From Streptomyces sp. NBC_01262 (GTDB lineage Bacteria > Actinomycetota > Actinomycetes > Streptomycetales > Streptomycetaceae), in NCBI RefSeq assembly GCF_036226365.1, contig NZ_CP108462.1, positions 4,400,501 to 4,464,500 of the forward strand: a DNA stretch of 64,000 nt, in the 5' to 3' direction. Position numbers and translations under genes: made by a program. Position 1 is the stretch's first letter. Each line of letters begins with the position of its first letter. Shown one piece after another: positions 1 through 9,500 of this stretch. Under the pieces are notes generated by a model. The model did not search any database, was not told the origin of the DNA, and saw only the letters and a list, made by a program, of their open reading frames with translations.

Positions 1-1351
1 CCTGCTGGGCGGCGTTGGCGGCGGCGTCGGCCTGGACGTCCGTCAGGGAGCGGGCGCCGGTGATCTTGGCGACCTCCTCGTCGAACGCGCCGGAGCCGCC
101 GATGATGTGGCGCGAGGCGTCGACGCCCGCGTCCTCCATCAGCCGGAAGATCTGCTTGCGCTGGTGCGGCAGGGCCAGTGAGACGACCGTGCCGGACTCA
201 CCGGCGCGGGCGGTACGGCCCGAGCGGTGCAGGTAGTCCTTGTGGTCGGCGGCCGGGTCGACGTTCAGCACCAGGCCGATGCCGTCCACGTGGATGCCAC
301 GGGCGGCGACGTCGGTGGCGACCAGGACGTTGACGTAACCGGACTTGAAGTCCTCAAGGGTCCGGGTGCGCGCGCCCTGGGTCATGCCGCCGTGCAGGGC
401 GTCGGACTTGACGCCCGCCTCGCGCAGCTGCTCGGCGACACGGTCGGCGCCCATCTGGGTGCGTACGAAGATGATCGTGCGGCCCTTGCGGGCGGCGATC
501 GCCGCGGTGACCGGGGCCTTGTCCTTGGGCTTAACGACCAGGACGTGGTGGGTCATCGTGGTGACGGCGCCCTGGGCGGCGTCGACCTCGTGGGTGATCG
601 GGTCCTTGAGGTACCGCTTGACCAGGGTGTCGATCTCGTTCTCCAGCGTGGCGGAGAACAGCAGACGCTGGCCGCCCTGCGGGATCTGGTCGAGGATCTC
701 GGTGACCTCGGGCAGGAAGCCCATGTCGGCCATCTGGTCGGCCTCGTCGAGGACCGCGATCTGGACCTGGTCCAGGTTGCAGGCCTTGCGGTCGATCAGG
801 TCGCGCAGCCGGCCCGGGGTGGCGACGAGGATGTCGACGCCACGCTCAAGGGCGTAGATCTGGTTGGACATCGAGGTGCCGCCGCAGACGACCTTCATCT
901 TCAGGCCGAGCACGTCGCCGTACGGCTGGAGCGCGTCCGCGACCTGCATCGCGAGCTCGCGGGTGGGGGTGAGGATGATGCCGCGGGGGCGCTTCTTCTC
1001 GGTGTGGCCACCGGAGAGCTTCGTCAGCAGCGGCAGACCGAAGGAGAGGGTCTTGCCGGAGCCGGTACGGCCGCGGCCGAGGATGTCGTGACCCGACAGG
1101 GCGTCCGGGATGGTCGCGGCCTGGATCGGGAAGGGGCTGGTGACGCCGTTCTGGGCCAGCTTGCGGACGATGGCGTCCGCGAGGCCGAGGTCGGCGAAGG
1201 TGACGCCGGGAGTGGTCTCCTCGGCGTCGGTGTCGGCCGTGATGTCGTCGATGACCTCGACGGACTCGACGGCGTCGATCGCATCGGCGATCTCGACGAC
1301 GACGGACTCGTCCATGGGCATGGCGGAACGGTCGGCAGTGTCAATAGACAT
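1..1351 (-). CDS. DEAD-box ATP-dependent RNA helicase (3' end outside window)
   Basis: The minus-strand reading frame opens with ATG at 1351 and runs off the left edge, so about 450 residues are visible and the C-terminus is missing. An acidic N-terminal extension of about 47 residues precedes the helicase core. Visible motifs in order are: Q-motif region (FPIQAATIP), motif I GRTGSGKT, PTRELA, TPGR, motif II DEADQMADMGF, motif III SAT, and motif VI HRSGRTARAG. This is the complete two-RecA-domain set of RhlE/DeaD-type helicases, which unwind RNA during ribosome assembly, mRNA decay and cold adaptation. A purine-rich GAGAGG lies just upstream of the ATG. The family call is secure; the exact subfamily is not, because the C-terminal tail that distinguishes subfamilies is outside the window. 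Confidence 0.93.
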   Translation of the reverse strand, partial: MSIDTADRSAMPMDESVVVEIADAIDAVESVEVIDDITADTDAEETTPGVTFADLGLADAIVRKLAQNGVTSPFPIQAATIPDALSGHDILGRGRTGSGKTLSFGLPLLTKLSGGHTEKKRPRGIILTPTRELAMQVADALQPYGDVLGLKMKVVCGGTSMSNQIYALERGVDILVATPGRLRDLIDRKACNLDQVQIAVLDEADQMADMGFLPEVTEILDQIPQGGQRLLFSATLENEIDTLVKRYLKDPITHEVDAAQGAVTTMTHHVLVVKPKDKAPVTAAIAARKGRTIIFVRTQMGADRVAEQLREAGVKSDALHGGMTQGARTRTLEDFKSGYVNVLVATDVAARGIHVDGIGLVLNVDPAADHKDYLHRSGRTARAGESGTVVSLALPHQRKQIFRLMEDAGVDASRHIIGGSGAFDEEVAKITGARSLTDVQADAAANAAQQ

Positions 1352-1579
1352 GCTGAAGCAAAACCTCTCGGAGACTCAGGCACGCGCCAGCTCCGTAGGT
1401 TGCATACAACCGCCTCAATGCGGTCAGCCAAGGAGTTAAAGGAACGCGCCAACGCGGCACTCTTCGGTTCGGTGCCGGGCGGTGGGATCAAACGATCTAC
1501 CAGCATACGCATCAATCCCCCTGCTGACCAATCGCCTCTCCCTCACCCTCCTGACCTGCTCCTTTACACGACCTCTAGT

Positions 1580-1666
1580 GCGGTGACCGGAGTGGCTCGC
1601 CGGGTTGCGCAGCCCGCCCGCTGCGCTTGTCACCGGACGGACCCGGTGAACCACTCCGGTCACCGC
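1580..1666 (-). terminator. Long-stem hairpin downstream of the lipoprotein gene
   Basis: A perfect 16-bp inverted repeat (arms 1580-1595 and 1651-1666, GCGGTGACCGGAGTGG and its complement) encloses a GC-rich 55-nt loop. The outer arm ends 2 bases from the lipoprotein stop codon. It probably ends that transcript. There is no T-run, which is common in Streptomyces. The remainder of the 316-base gap 1352-1667 holds the helicase leader; I see no further gene there. Confidence 0.6.
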
Positions 1667-1667
1667 G

Positions 1668-2150
1668 CTAAGCCGCCGCCGGAGGCGCGTTCGACGGCTC
1701 CGGGGTCGACGGCGTGGAGCTCGGCACCGGCGACGGGTCGACGTGGCTCGGCGAGACCGAGGCCGGCGGCTCGGCCGGCTGCGAGGGCCCCGACGAGGCC
1801 GACGGCGGAGCCGAGGAGCCCCCGGCCGAGGGCTTCCCCGAACCGCCGGGCCCCTGGGTCGGCCCCGGCACCGACTCCTGCGCGCTCGCCGACGGCGACC
1901 CGGACCCGGCGCCGGCCTTGCCCGTACCCGAGACCGACGGCGTCCCGCCCGCCGCCGCGTTCCGCCCGCCCGGCCAGGGCGCACCCCCGCCCGGCCCGCC
2001 CCCGCTCGTGCCGCCCGCTTCCCCCGCCCCGGCCGTCGTGCCGCCCTTGGACTTCGGGTCGTCGCCGCCCTGCCCCGCCACGCTCATACAGCCGGTGACG
2101 GCCAGTACGGGCAACAGCAGGGCAGCGGCTGTACGCATGCGTACGCTCAC
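1668..2150 (-). CDS. Putative lipoprotein with low-complexity Pro/Ser/Gly tail
   Basis: 160 residues from GTG 2150; a GAGG motif 8 bases upstream supports this start over the ATG at 2138. The N-terminus is a short Arg-containing region, a hydrophobic stretch ([11 protein letters not shown]) and a lipobox VTGC, so the mature protein should begin at the Cys and be lipid-anchored outside the cell. Everything after the lipobox is disordered-looking sequence dominated by Gly, Ser, Pro, Ala and Thr, with no recognisable domain. It is divergent from crcB. Nothing indicates an enzymatic role; it may act as a surface or wall-spanning spacer. The lipobox is directly visible; the function is unknown. 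Confidence 0.7.
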   Translation of the reverse strand: MSVRMRTAAALLLPVLAVTGCMSVAGQGGDDPKSKGGTTAGAGEAGGTSGGGPGGGAPWPGGRNAAAGGTPSVSGTGKAGAGSGSPSASAQESVPGPTQGPGGSGKPSAGGSSAPPSASSGPSQPAEPPASVSPSHVDPSPVPSSTPSTPEPSNAPPAAA

Positions 2151-2256
2151 GGGGTACCTCAGCTCTTTTTCGGGCCTCAGAGGCCGCTTCGCGCTGCCCA
2201 ACGGGCCGCCGGGCCGCCAGGACACGGAGCGCGAGGCTCAGGTACCGTCCCGGATC

Positions 2257-2721
2257 ATGGGCAGCCCCGAATCACAGGTGATCGGCGACGGTCCCCCGCC
2301 CCCGCCGGTTCCCGCCCGCCACCCCGCCGTCCTGCGCGGGCAGGCCCCCGTCCTCGCCGTCATCGCGCTCGGCGGTGCGGCCGGCGCGTGCGCCCGCTAC
2401 GGCGCCGCCCTGCTGTGGCCCACCGCCCCCGGCGCGTTCCCGTGGACGACCCTGGCCGTCAACGCGCTGGGCTGCGCGGTCATCGGCGCGTTCATGGTCG
2501 TCATCACCGAACTGCTGTCGCCGCACCGCCTCGTACGGCCCTTCTTCGGCACCGGCGTCCTCGGCGGCTTCACCACCTTCTCGACGTACGCCGTCGACAT
2601 CCAGCGCCTCGCCGACGCCGGCCACGCCGCCCTCGCCCTGGCCTACCTCGCGGCCACTCTCCTGGCCGCCATGCTGTCCGTATGGGCCGCCGCCACCCTC
2701 ACCAGGAGACTGCTGACGTGA
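2257..2721 (+). CDS. crcB: Fluoride ion exporter, first Fluc/CrcB subunit
   Basis: 154 residues from ATG 2257. After a proline-rich cytoplasmic N-terminal tail (about residues 1-30) come four membrane segments. Family motifs are [11 protein letters not shown] in helix 1, the NALG turn with a conserved Asn in helix 2, and GGFTTFSTY in helix 3, which carries the Phe and Thr/Ser residues lining the fluoride pore. Fluc channels work as antiparallel dimers and export fluoride passively. The gene overlaps the DUF190 gene by 4 bases (GTGA) and is followed by a second crcB, so the pair probably forms a heterodimer. I looked for a crcB-type fluoride riboswitch in 2151-2256 and saw none. Confidence 0.93.
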   Translation: MGSPESQVIGDGPPPPPVPARHPAVLRGQAPVLAVIALGGAAGACARYGAALLWPTAPGAFPWTTLAVNALGCAVIGAFMVVITELLSPHRLVRPFFGTGVLGGFTTFSTYAVDIQRLADAGHAALALAYLAATLLAAMLSVWAAATLTRRLLT

Positions 2722-3098
2722 CGAAACTCACCGGCCCGGCCCTGCGGGTCACGATCTTCATCGGCGAGAACGACACCTGGCACCACCGCCCCCTCCACAG
2801 CGAGATCGTCCACCGCGCCCACGCCGCCGGACTGGCCGGCGCCTCGGTCTTCCACGGCGTCGAGGGCTTCGGGGCCTCCTCGCGCATCCACACCTCCCGG
2901 CTGCTCTCGCTCAGCGAGGACCTGCCCGTCGCCATCGTCATCGTCGACCGCGAGGACCGCGTCCGCGCCTTCCTCCCCCAGCTCGAAAGGCTGGTCACCG
3001 GAGGCCTCGTCATGCTCGACGAGGTCGAGGTCATCCGGTACGCCAGCAGAAACGGCGGAAGCGGCGAGGACGGCCGAAACGACGGGGACGGCAAGTGA
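2718..3098 (+). CDS. DUF190 (PII-like) protein of the fluoride operon
   Basis: 126 residues from GTG 2718, overlapping both neighbours by 4 bases. The sequence has the DUF190 pattern: an early strand ([13 protein letters not shown]), [30 protein letters not shown], a central Ser/Leu segment and VAIVIVDRE near the end. The C-terminal tail is charged and probably disordered. DUF190 proteins have a ferredoxin-like fold related to PII signal proteins and are often encoded beside crcB genes, where a regulatory role is suspected but unproven. Translation is coupled to both CrcB halves, so a stoichiometric or regulatory link to the channel is plausible. Family assignment is strong; function is inference. 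Confidence 0.9.
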   Translation: MTKLTGPALRVTIFIGENDTWHHRPLHSEIVHRAHAAGLAGASVFHGVEGFGASSRIHTSRLLSLSEDLPVAIVIVDREDRVRAFLPQLERLVTGGLVMLDEVEVIRYASRNGGSGEDGRNDGDGK

Positions 3099-3451
3099 AC
3101 TGGCTGCTCGTCATCGCCGGCGCCTCGGTCGGGGCCCCGCTGCGCTATCTGACCGACCGTACGATCCAGTCCCGCCACGACTCCGTACTCCCCTGGGGCA
3201 CCTTCGCCGTCAACGTCACCGGCTGCCTGATCCTCGGCCTCCTCACCGGCGCGGCGCTCTCCCCGCACCTCCAACTGCTCCTCGGCACCGGCCTGTGCGG
3301 CGCGCTGACCACCTACTCGACCTTCTCCTACGAGACCCTGCGGCTCGCCGAGCAGGGCGCCCGTCTCTACTCGCTGCTCAACGTCGTCGTGAGCGTCGTC
3401 GCCGGTCTCGGCGCGGCCTTCGCGGGAGTGGCGATCGCACACGCACTCTGA
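3095..3451 (+). CDS. crcB: Fluoride ion exporter, second Fluc/CrcB subunit
   Basis: 118 residues from GTG 3095, overlapping the DUF190 stop by 4 bases. Four hydrophobic segments are present with the Fluc motifs GAPLRY (helix 1), NVTGCLILG (helix 2) and [11 protein letters not shown] (helix 3). Unlike the first copy it has no long N-terminal tail. With the upstream CrcB it should make an inverted-topology heterodimer in the cytoplasmic membrane that lets fluoride out. The three genes are a tightly coupled operon, and no terminator is evident in the 31 bases before the next gene. Confidence 0.93.
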   Translation: MNWLLVIAGASVGAPLRYLTDRTIQSRHDSVLPWGTFAVNVTGCLILGLLTGAALSPHLQLLLGTGLCGALTTYSTFSYETLRLAEQGARLYSLLNVVVSVVAGLGAAFAGVAIAHAL

Positions 3452-3482
3452 AAACCGGGCCGGGACAGCGGACAATGGCCCT

Positions 3483-3833
3483 GTGCTGGAGATGTCGCGC
3501 GACGCGTTCGAGGAACTGGTGAGCGATGCCCTGGACCAGATCCCGCCGGAGCTTGCCCGGGTGATGGACAACGTGGCGGTGTTCGTCGAGGACGAGCCCG
3601 CCCCGACCGACCCGACCCTGCTCGGGCTGTACGAGGGGACGCCGCTGACCGAGCGCGGCGAGTGGTACGCCGGGGTGCTGCCGGACCGGATCACGATCTA
3701 CATGGGCCCGATACTGCGGATGGTCGACACCGCGGACGAGGCCGTGGACGAGATCACCACCACCGTCGTCCACGAGATCGCCCACCACTTCGGCATCGAG
3801 GACGAGCGGCTGCACGAGCTGGGCTGGGGCTGA
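3483..3833 (+). CDS. Minimal zincin-like metallopeptidase family protein (DUF1025 type)
   Basis: 116 residues from GTG 3483; ATG 3492 is an alternative start. The only catalytic-looking motif is HEIAHHFGIED near residue 100, an HExxH zinc-binding helix with a following acidic residue, as in the short family of minigluzincins conserved in actinobacteria. There is no signal peptide or membrane segment, so it is cytoplasmic. It lies 31 bases after crcB on the same strand and may be co-transcribed. Small size and the single HExxH are family-typical. The substrate is unknown, and peptidase activity is often not demonstrable for such minimal proteins. Confidence 0.85.
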   Translation: MLEMSRDAFEELVSDALDQIPPELARVMDNVAVFVEDEPAPTDPTLLGLYEGTPLTERGEWYAGVLPDRITIYMGPILRMVDTADEAVDEITTTVVHEIAHHFGIEDERLHELGWG

Positions 3834-3892
3834 GGCACGGGCTGAGGCGGGAGCTGAGGCATAGCGACGCCGTGCGCGGGCATACGTCGGCA

Positions 3893-5359
3893 ATGGCCGG
3901 AGATCCACCGAACCGCGTCCGCCGCCTTCCTTCCGCCCTGGGGCCCGCCCTCGCCCTGATCGCCGTGACTCTGGTCGGCGGCTGGCTCGGCCTCGTCGTG
4001 CTCGGCAGCATCAGCGAGCCGGTGGGCCCCATGAACACCCGGATGTCGCTGCACCCCTCCTGGACCGGCGACACGAAGGTGAACGTGTCCCCGCTCGGCG
4101 CCCTGGAGTTGGACAGCCACGACGGCCCCCTGGCCCTCCAGGTCGATGTCAGCGCCCTCGACCCCGAGCGTGCCCAGGCCCTGGTCAAGCATCCCGAGCG
4201 GATCAGCGGCCTGCAGGACGAGGTCGCCCGTGACGTCCAGCACAGCACCGTCCAGCTCGCCGTCCAGTCCGCCGCCGCGGTCCTCGTCGGCGCCACCTCC
4301 CTCGGCCTCGCCGTCTACCGCAGGCCCCGCCGGGCGATGGCCGCCGGCGGGCTGGCCTTCGTCGTCCTCCTGGCCTGCGGCGGGACCGCGTACGCGACCT
4401 GGAACCCCAAATCCGTCCTGGAGCCCCGCTACTCAGGCCTGCTCAGCAGCGCCCCCTCGGTCGTCGGCAACGCGCGCAGCATCGTCAGCGACTTCGACGT
4501 CTACCAGCAGGAGCTGGCCCGCCTCGTCACCAACATGACCAAGCTCTACGACGCGGCCTCCACCCTCCCCGCGTACAACCCGGACCCCACCACCCTGCGC
4601 GTGCTGCATGTCTCGGACATCCACCTCAACCCCGCGGCCTGGCAGATCATCGAGTCCATCGTCACCGAGTACAAGATCGACGTGATCATCGACACCGGCG
4701 ACCTCATGGACCACGGCACCACCGCCGAGAACGGCTTCACCTCCGCCATCCCGGACCTGGGCGCCCCCTATGTCTTCGTACGCGGCAACCACGACTCGCT
4801 GAGCAGCCAGCAGTCCGTGGCCTCCCGCAAGGGTGCCCACGTCGTCGACAACGGCGAATCCATCCAGGTCAAGGGCCTGCGCATCGCCGGCATCGGCGAC
4901 CCCCAGTTCACCCCCGACCGCTCCGTCGCCGCCGAGGGCGACCCCGCCGAGCGCGCGGCCGGCCAGGAGCTGGCCGCCGCGATCCGCCGCCAGAACACCG
5001 CCGGCGACCAGGTCGACATCGCCATCGCCCACAACCCCGTGGCAGCGGCGGAGGCCGACGGCACCGTCCCGCTGATCCTCAGCGGCCACCTCCACCACCG
5101 CGACATCAGCGTCCTGAAGCAGGGCAGCCGCATGATGATCGAGGGCTCCACGGGCGGCGGCGGCCTGCGCGCCGTCGAGAACAGCACCCCGCAGAAGATC
5201 ATGGCCTCGGTCCTCTACCTGGACCGCGACACCAAGAAGCTCCAGGCCTGGGACGAGATCACCCTCGGCGGCCTCGGACTCACCACGGCGGAGGTCAGCC
5301 GCCACCTCCCGGAGGACGTCAAACCGGGCGGATCGCCGACGCCCACCACCTCGCCTTAA
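3893..5359 (+). CDS. Membrane-anchored calcineurin-like metallophosphoesterase
   Basis: 488 residues from ATG 3893; GTG 3872 is an in-frame alternative. The N-terminal half has hydrophobic segments at about 18-39, 121-142 and 149-167, with an extracytoplasmic region between the first two. From about residue 235 a metallophosphoesterase domain follows: HVSDIHLNP, DTGDLMDH, VRGNHDS, AIAHNP and SGHLHHRD, the five metal-binding blocks of the calcineurin superfamily. Such enzymes hydrolyse phosphomonoesters, phosphodiesters or lipid pyrophosphates; the substrate here is not evident. It ends 50 bases before tRNA-Glu. The C-terminus is a Thr/Pro-rich tail. Family secure, substrate unknown. Confidence 0.88.
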   Translation: MAGDPPNRVRRLPSALGPALALIAVTLVGGWLGLVVLGSISEPVGPMNTRMSLHPSWTGDTKVNVSPLGALELDSHDGPLALQVDVSALDPERAQALVKHPERISGLQDEVARDVQHSTVQLAVQSAAAVLVGATSLGLAVYRRPRRAMAAGGLAFVVLLACGGTAYATWNPKSVLEPRYSGLLSSAPSVVGNARSIVSDFDVYQQELARLVTNMTKLYDAASTLPAYNPDPTTLRVLHVSDIHLNPAAWQIIESIVTEYKIDVIIDTGDLMDHGTTAENGFTSAIPDLGAPYVFVRGNHDSLSSQQSVASRKGAHVVDNGESIQVKGLRIAGIGDPQFTPDRSVAAEGDPAERAAGQELAAAIRRQNTAGDQVDIAIAHNPVAAAEADGTVPLILSGHLHHRDISVLKQGSRMMIEGSTGGGGLRAVENSTPQKIMASVLYLDRDTKKLQAWDEITLGGLGLTTAEVSRHLPEDVKPGGSPTPTTSP

Positions 5360-5409
5360 ACCGTTTTGGCGATACCGAACGGCATCCCATATGCTGCTCA
5401 GGCCATCCA

Positions 5410-5485
5410 GCCCTCATCGTCTAGTGGCCCAGGACGCCGCCCTTTCAAGGCGGTAGCACGGGTTCGAATCCCGTTGGGGGCACCA
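5410..5485 (+). tRNA. tRNA-Glu (UUC)
   Basis: Acceptor arms GCCCTCA and TGGGGGC pair, the anticodon loop reads CTTTCAA (anticodon TTC), and the T-arm has GGTTCGAATCC. Discriminator A is at 5482, and an encoded CCA follows at 5483-5485. Confidence 0.95.
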
Positions 5486-5523
5486 TGCCGCCTTGCGTTA
5501 TCGCAGCTCAGGCGGCATTTTTT
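5485..5523 (+). terminator. Rho-independent terminator after tRNA-Glu
   Basis: ATGCCGCC (5485-5492) and GGCGGCAT (5511-5518) form a stem directly followed by a T-run to 5523. It starts at the last base of the encoded CCA. Confidence 0.85.
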
Positions 5524-5587
5524 ACGTTCTCAGCGCGGCCGTTCTCAGCGCGGCGTCCCGCCTGAGCATCTTCCCCCCCTGAACGCC

Positions 5588-5622
5588 GAGCGGGCCCGCC
5601 CCACCATGGGACGGGCCCGCTC
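5588..5622 (-). terminator. Perfect 11-bp hairpin, terminator of the His-rich protein gene
   Basis: GAGCGGGCCCG (5588-5598) pairs with CGGGCCCGCTC (5612-5622) across a 13-base loop, 11 bases past the stop of the minus-strand gene. It could also back up the tRNA-Glu terminator on the other strand. Confidence 0.7.
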
Positions 5623-5633
5623 GATGTCAGTGA

Positions 5634-5984
5634 TCAGCCGCGGCGGTGCGGCTCGTGGCGGCAGTCACGGAAGCCGGGGTGCCACTGGCGCACCTGCACG
5701 CGGTGGTGGTTGCGCCAGGTCCAGTTCCACGTCCAGTGACCGGACCGCCAGTTGCAGTGCCGGTGGTCGTCGTGCCGGCCACCGCCGCGACCGTGGTCGT
5801 CGTGGCCCCGGCCGTGGTCGTCGCGACCGTGGTCGTCGTGGCCCCGGCCCGGCTGATGGTCGGCTGTCGTACTTGCCGGCGCCGGTGCGGCCTCGGCGAC
5901 CCCGGCAGCGCCCAGCATCGCGCCTCCGGCCAGCATGATGCTGGCGGCTCCAGTGGCCATTGCGCGCAGAAATGTCCTGCTCAT
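5634..5984 (-). CDS. Small secreted His/Asp/Arg-rich protein
   Basis: 116 residues from ATG 5984; GTG 5996 would add four residues. An N-terminal signal peptide is clear: Arg-containing start, hydrophobic core (ATGAASIMLAGGAMLGAAG) and AEAAPA cleavage region near residue 35. The mature part begins with tandem repeats built on GHDDHGR, followed by a Trp/His-rich segment (WRSGHWTWNWTW) with two cysteines about 35 residues apart. No domain is recognised. His/Asp density suggests divalent metal binding, and the two Cys could form a disulfide outside the cell; both are inference. It has its own terminator and no operon partner. Confidence 0.75.
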   Translation of the reverse strand: MSRTFLRAMATGAASIMLAGGAMLGAAGVAEAAPAPASTTADHQPGRGHDDHGRDDHGRGHDDHGRGGGRHDDHRHCNWRSGHWTWNWTWRNHHRVQVRQWHPGFRDCRHEPHRRG

Positions 5985-6286
5985 GAGTGCACCCACTTCT
6001 CTTGGACGGCTCTCTCGTGCAGAACCAACGATCTATCGACCCCCACTCACATGACCGGTATATCTGCCCTGTTCATCCTTTGTAGCTATAGATCACGTAA
6101 GTGCCCTATTCCCCACCCCGGCGAGTCGATGTTTGCGGGTCCGACGGCACGCCGGGCGACGGTCCAGGAGCGGTCCGGCCCTCTGATACGCTGATCCAGC
6201 GAGATCGGAGGCCGCAAAAGCGTTTAAAAGCGTTTAGGCCGACAGTCGCAGGTGTGCGAGACTAGGTCCCGCGCACGACACAGCAA
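5985..6286. other. Intergenic region between the His-rich gene and tRNA-Asp
   Basis: 302 bases without a supportable gene. It contains the promoter region of the minus-strand secreted protein and, near 6200-6286, the promoter of the tRNA-Asp/tRNA-Phe pair. A relatively AT-rich patch lies at about 6055-6110. No repeat or structured RNA is evident. Confidence 0.6.
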
Positions 6287-6361
6287 GGTCCTGTGGAGCA
6301 GTTTGGAGTGCTCGCCACCCTGTCAAGGTGGAGGCCGCGGGTTCAAATCCCGTCAGGACCG
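6287..6361 (+). tRNA. tRNA-Asp (GUC), copy 1
   Basis: Acceptor GGTCCTG pairs with CAGGACC, the anticodon loop is CTGTCAA (anticodon GTC), and the T-arm contains GGGTTCAAATCCC. It is identical to the copy at 10853-10927, so two identical tRNA-Asp genes flank hrpA. No CCA is encoded. Confidence 0.95.
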
Positions 6362-6365
6362 CTGC

Positions 6366-6439
6366 GGCTGGGTAGCTCAGTTGGTACGAGCGACCGCCTG
6401 AAAAGCGGTAGGTCGCCGGTTCGACCCCGGCCCCAGCCA
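6366..6439 (+). tRNA. tRNA-Phe (GAA)
   Basis: Acceptor GGCTGGG pairs with CCCAGCC, the anticodon loop CTGAAAA gives GAA, and the T-arm has CCGGTTCGACCCCGG. It starts 5 bases after tRNA-Asp, so the two are surely co-transcribed. Confidence 0.95.
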
Positions 6440-6444
6440 CCGCA

Positions 6445-6482
6445 CGACGAAGGCCCCGTCCTCTGGACGGGGCCTTCGTCGT
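6445..6482 (+). terminator. Terminator of the tRNA-Asp/Phe operon
   Basis: A near-perfect stem of about 17 bp (ACGACGAAGGCCCCGTCC with its complement) around a TCT loop begins 6 bases after tRNA-Phe and ends in CGTCGTT. Confidence 0.85.
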
Positions 6483-6564
6483 TCCGCCGGTTGTTCCGCC
6501 GGTGTTCCGCCGCGTGAAACACGTTCGCCCCATCGCCTCACCGGATGCGATCCTGGGCGGCGGT

Positions 6565-9500
6565 ATGTCTACGCACCCCCGCGGCGATGCCGCGCCCGCT
6601 CCCGCCCCCGGTTTCGCCGACCTCGGCGCCCGCCTCGCGTCGCTGACCCTGCGCGACGCCCAGTCGCTGGGGCGCCGCCTCGACGGCGCCCGCCGCATCC
6701 GCAAGCCCGAGGCCCGGGCCGCCGTGCTCGCCGAGCTGGACGGGGAGCTGGCCAAGGCCGAGGCCCGGGTCGAGCGGCGGCGGGCGGCCATACCCCGGAT
6801 CACGTATCCGGAACAGCTGCCGGTCAGCCAGAAGAAGGACGACATCCTGGCCGCCATCCGCGACCACCAGGTCGTGATCGTCGCGGGCGAGACCGGCTCG
6901 GGCAAGACCACCCAGATCCCCAAGATCTGCCTGGAGCTGGGACGCGGCGTACGCGGCCTGATCGGCCACACCCAGCCCCGCCGGATCGCGGCCCGCACGG
7001 TGGCCGAACGGGTAGCGGAGGAGCTGAACACACCGCTCGGCGGAGCCGTCGGCTGGAAGGTCCGCTTCACCGACCAGGTCGGCGACAGCACGCTGGTCAA
7101 GCTGATGACGGACGGCATCATGCTCGCCGAGATCCAGACCGACCGCGAGCTGCGCGCGTACGACACGATCATCATCGACGAGGCCCACGAGCGCAGCCTC
7201 AACATCGACTTCATCCTCGGCTACCTCGCCCAACTCCTCCCCCGCCGCCCCGACCTCAAGGTCGTCATCACCTCGGCGACCATCGACCCGGAGCGCTTCT
7301 CCCGGCACTTCGGCGACGCGCCGATCGTGGAGGTCAGCGGCCGTACGTACCCCGTCGAGGTCCGCTACCGCCCGCTCCTCGCGGAAGAGAAGGAGGACGA
7401 CGACCGCGACCAGATCACCGCGATCTGCGACGCCGTCGACGAACTCCAGTCCGCCGGCCCCGGCGACATCCTGGTCTTCCTCTCCGGCGAGCGTGAGATC
7501 CGCGACACGGCGGACGCGCTCAACAAGAAACAGCTGAGATTCACCGAGGTCCTTCCCCTCTACGCCCGCCTGTCCTCCGCCGAGCAGCACCGCGTCTTCC
7601 AGCAGCACACCGGCCGCCGCATCGTCCTGGCCACCAACGTCGCCGAGACCTCCCTCACCGTCCCCGGCATCCGGTACGTCATCGATCCCGGCACCGCCCG
7701 CATCTCCCGCTACAGCCACCGCACCAAGGTCCAGCGCCTCCCCATCGAGCCCGTCAGCCAGGCCAGCGCCAACCAGCGCAAGGGCCGCTGCGGCCGTACG
7801 TCCGACGGCATCTGCATCCGGCTGTACAGCGAGGAGGACTTCGAGTCCCGCCCCGAGTTCACCGACGCCGAGATCCTCCGTACGAACCTGGCCTCCGTCA
7901 TCCTCCAGATGACCGCCGCCGGCCTCGGCGACATCGCCCGCTTCCCCTTCCTCGACCCGCCGGACAGCCGCCACATCAAGGACGGCGTCCAGCTCCTCGA
8001 AGAGCTCGGCGCGCTCGACCCCACCCAGAAGGACCCCAAGAAGCGGCTCACCGAGACCGGCCGCAAGCTCGCCCAGCTGCCCGTCGACCCCCGCCTGGCC
8101 CGGATGGTGCTGGAGGCCGACCGCAACAACTGCGTACGCGAGGTCATGGTCATCGCCGCCGCCCTGTCCATCCAGGACCCGCGCGAGCGCCCCTCCGAGA
8201 AGCAGCAGGCCGCCGACGAGAAGCACCGCCGCTTCGCCGACGAGACCAGCGACTTCCTGGCCCTGCTCAACCTCTGGAACCACGTCCGCGATCAGCAGAA
8301 GGCCCTGTCCTCCTCCGCCTTCCGCCGCATGTGCCGCACCGAGTTCCTGAACTACCTGCGCATCCGCGAGTGGCAGGACATCTACAGCCAGCTCCGCTCG
8401 GTCGCCAAGACCATGGGCATCCACATCACCGAGAGCGCGGCCGGGAACGAGGACGCCGCTCCTCCACAGGCTGTGCATACGTCCCTGCTCGCTGGTCTGC
8501 TCTCCCACATCGGACTGAAGGACCCCGAGAAGAACAACGAGTTCATCGGCGCCCGCAACGCCAAGTTCGCGGTCTTCCCCGGCTCCTCCCTCTTCAAGAA
8601 GCCGCCGCGCTGGATCATGTCCGCCGAGCTGGTCGAGACCTCCCGCCTCTGGGCCCGGGTCAACGCGAGGATCGAGCCCGAGTGGGTCGAGCCGCTGGCC
8701 CAGCACCTGGTGAAGCGCACGTACAGCGAGCCGCACTGGGAACAGAAGATGGCCGCCGTCATGGCGACCGAGAAGGTGACGCTGTACGGCGTGCCGATCG
8801 TCGTCGACCGCAAGGTCAACTTCGGCCGCATCGACCCGGAGACCTCGCGCGACCTGTTCATCCGCAACGCGCTGGTCGAGGGCGACTGGCGTACGCACCA
8901 CCAGTTCTTCCACGACAACCGCAAGCTGCTCGCCGAGGTCGAGGACCTGGAGCACCGCGCCCGCCGCCGCGACATCCTGGTGGACGACGAGACGCTCTTC
9001 GACTTCTACGACCGCCTCATCCCCGAGCACATCGTCTCCGGCGCCCACTTCGACTCCTGGTGGAAGCACAAGCGCGCGGAGGAACCGGAGCTGCTCAACT
9101 TCGAGCACTCCATGCTGATCAACCAGAGCGCGGAAGCCGTCACCAAGGACGACTACCCCGACTCCTGGCGGCAGGGCGGCCTCAAGTTCCGCGTGACCTA
9201 CCAGTTCGAGCCCGGCGCGGACGCGGACGGCGTCACCGTCCACATCCCCCTGCAGGTGCTCAACCAGGTCTCGGCCGACGGTTTCGACTGGCAGATCCCG
9301 GGCCTTCGGGCCGAGGTCGTGACCGAGCTCATCCGCTCCCTCCCCAAGCCGGTCCGCCGGCACTACGTGCCCGCCCCGAACTACGCGAAGGCCTTCCTGG
9401 ACCGCGTCGTGCCGGTGCAGGACCCGCTGCCGCAGACGCTGGCGCGTGAGCTGCAGCGGATGGTCGGCGTGCCCGTCGCGGAGGAGGACTTCGACCTCGG

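Noticed and set aside
1024-2098. Long open frames on both strands across the helicase and lipoprotein region
   Set aside because: They lack ribosome-binding sites, have biased Arg/Pro-rich composition typical of GC-rich out-of-frame reading, and overlap genes with clear family motifs.
2151-2256. Fluoride (crcB) riboswitch
   Set aside because: I looked for the conserved crcB-motif pseudoknot sequence upstream of the first crcB and did not find it.
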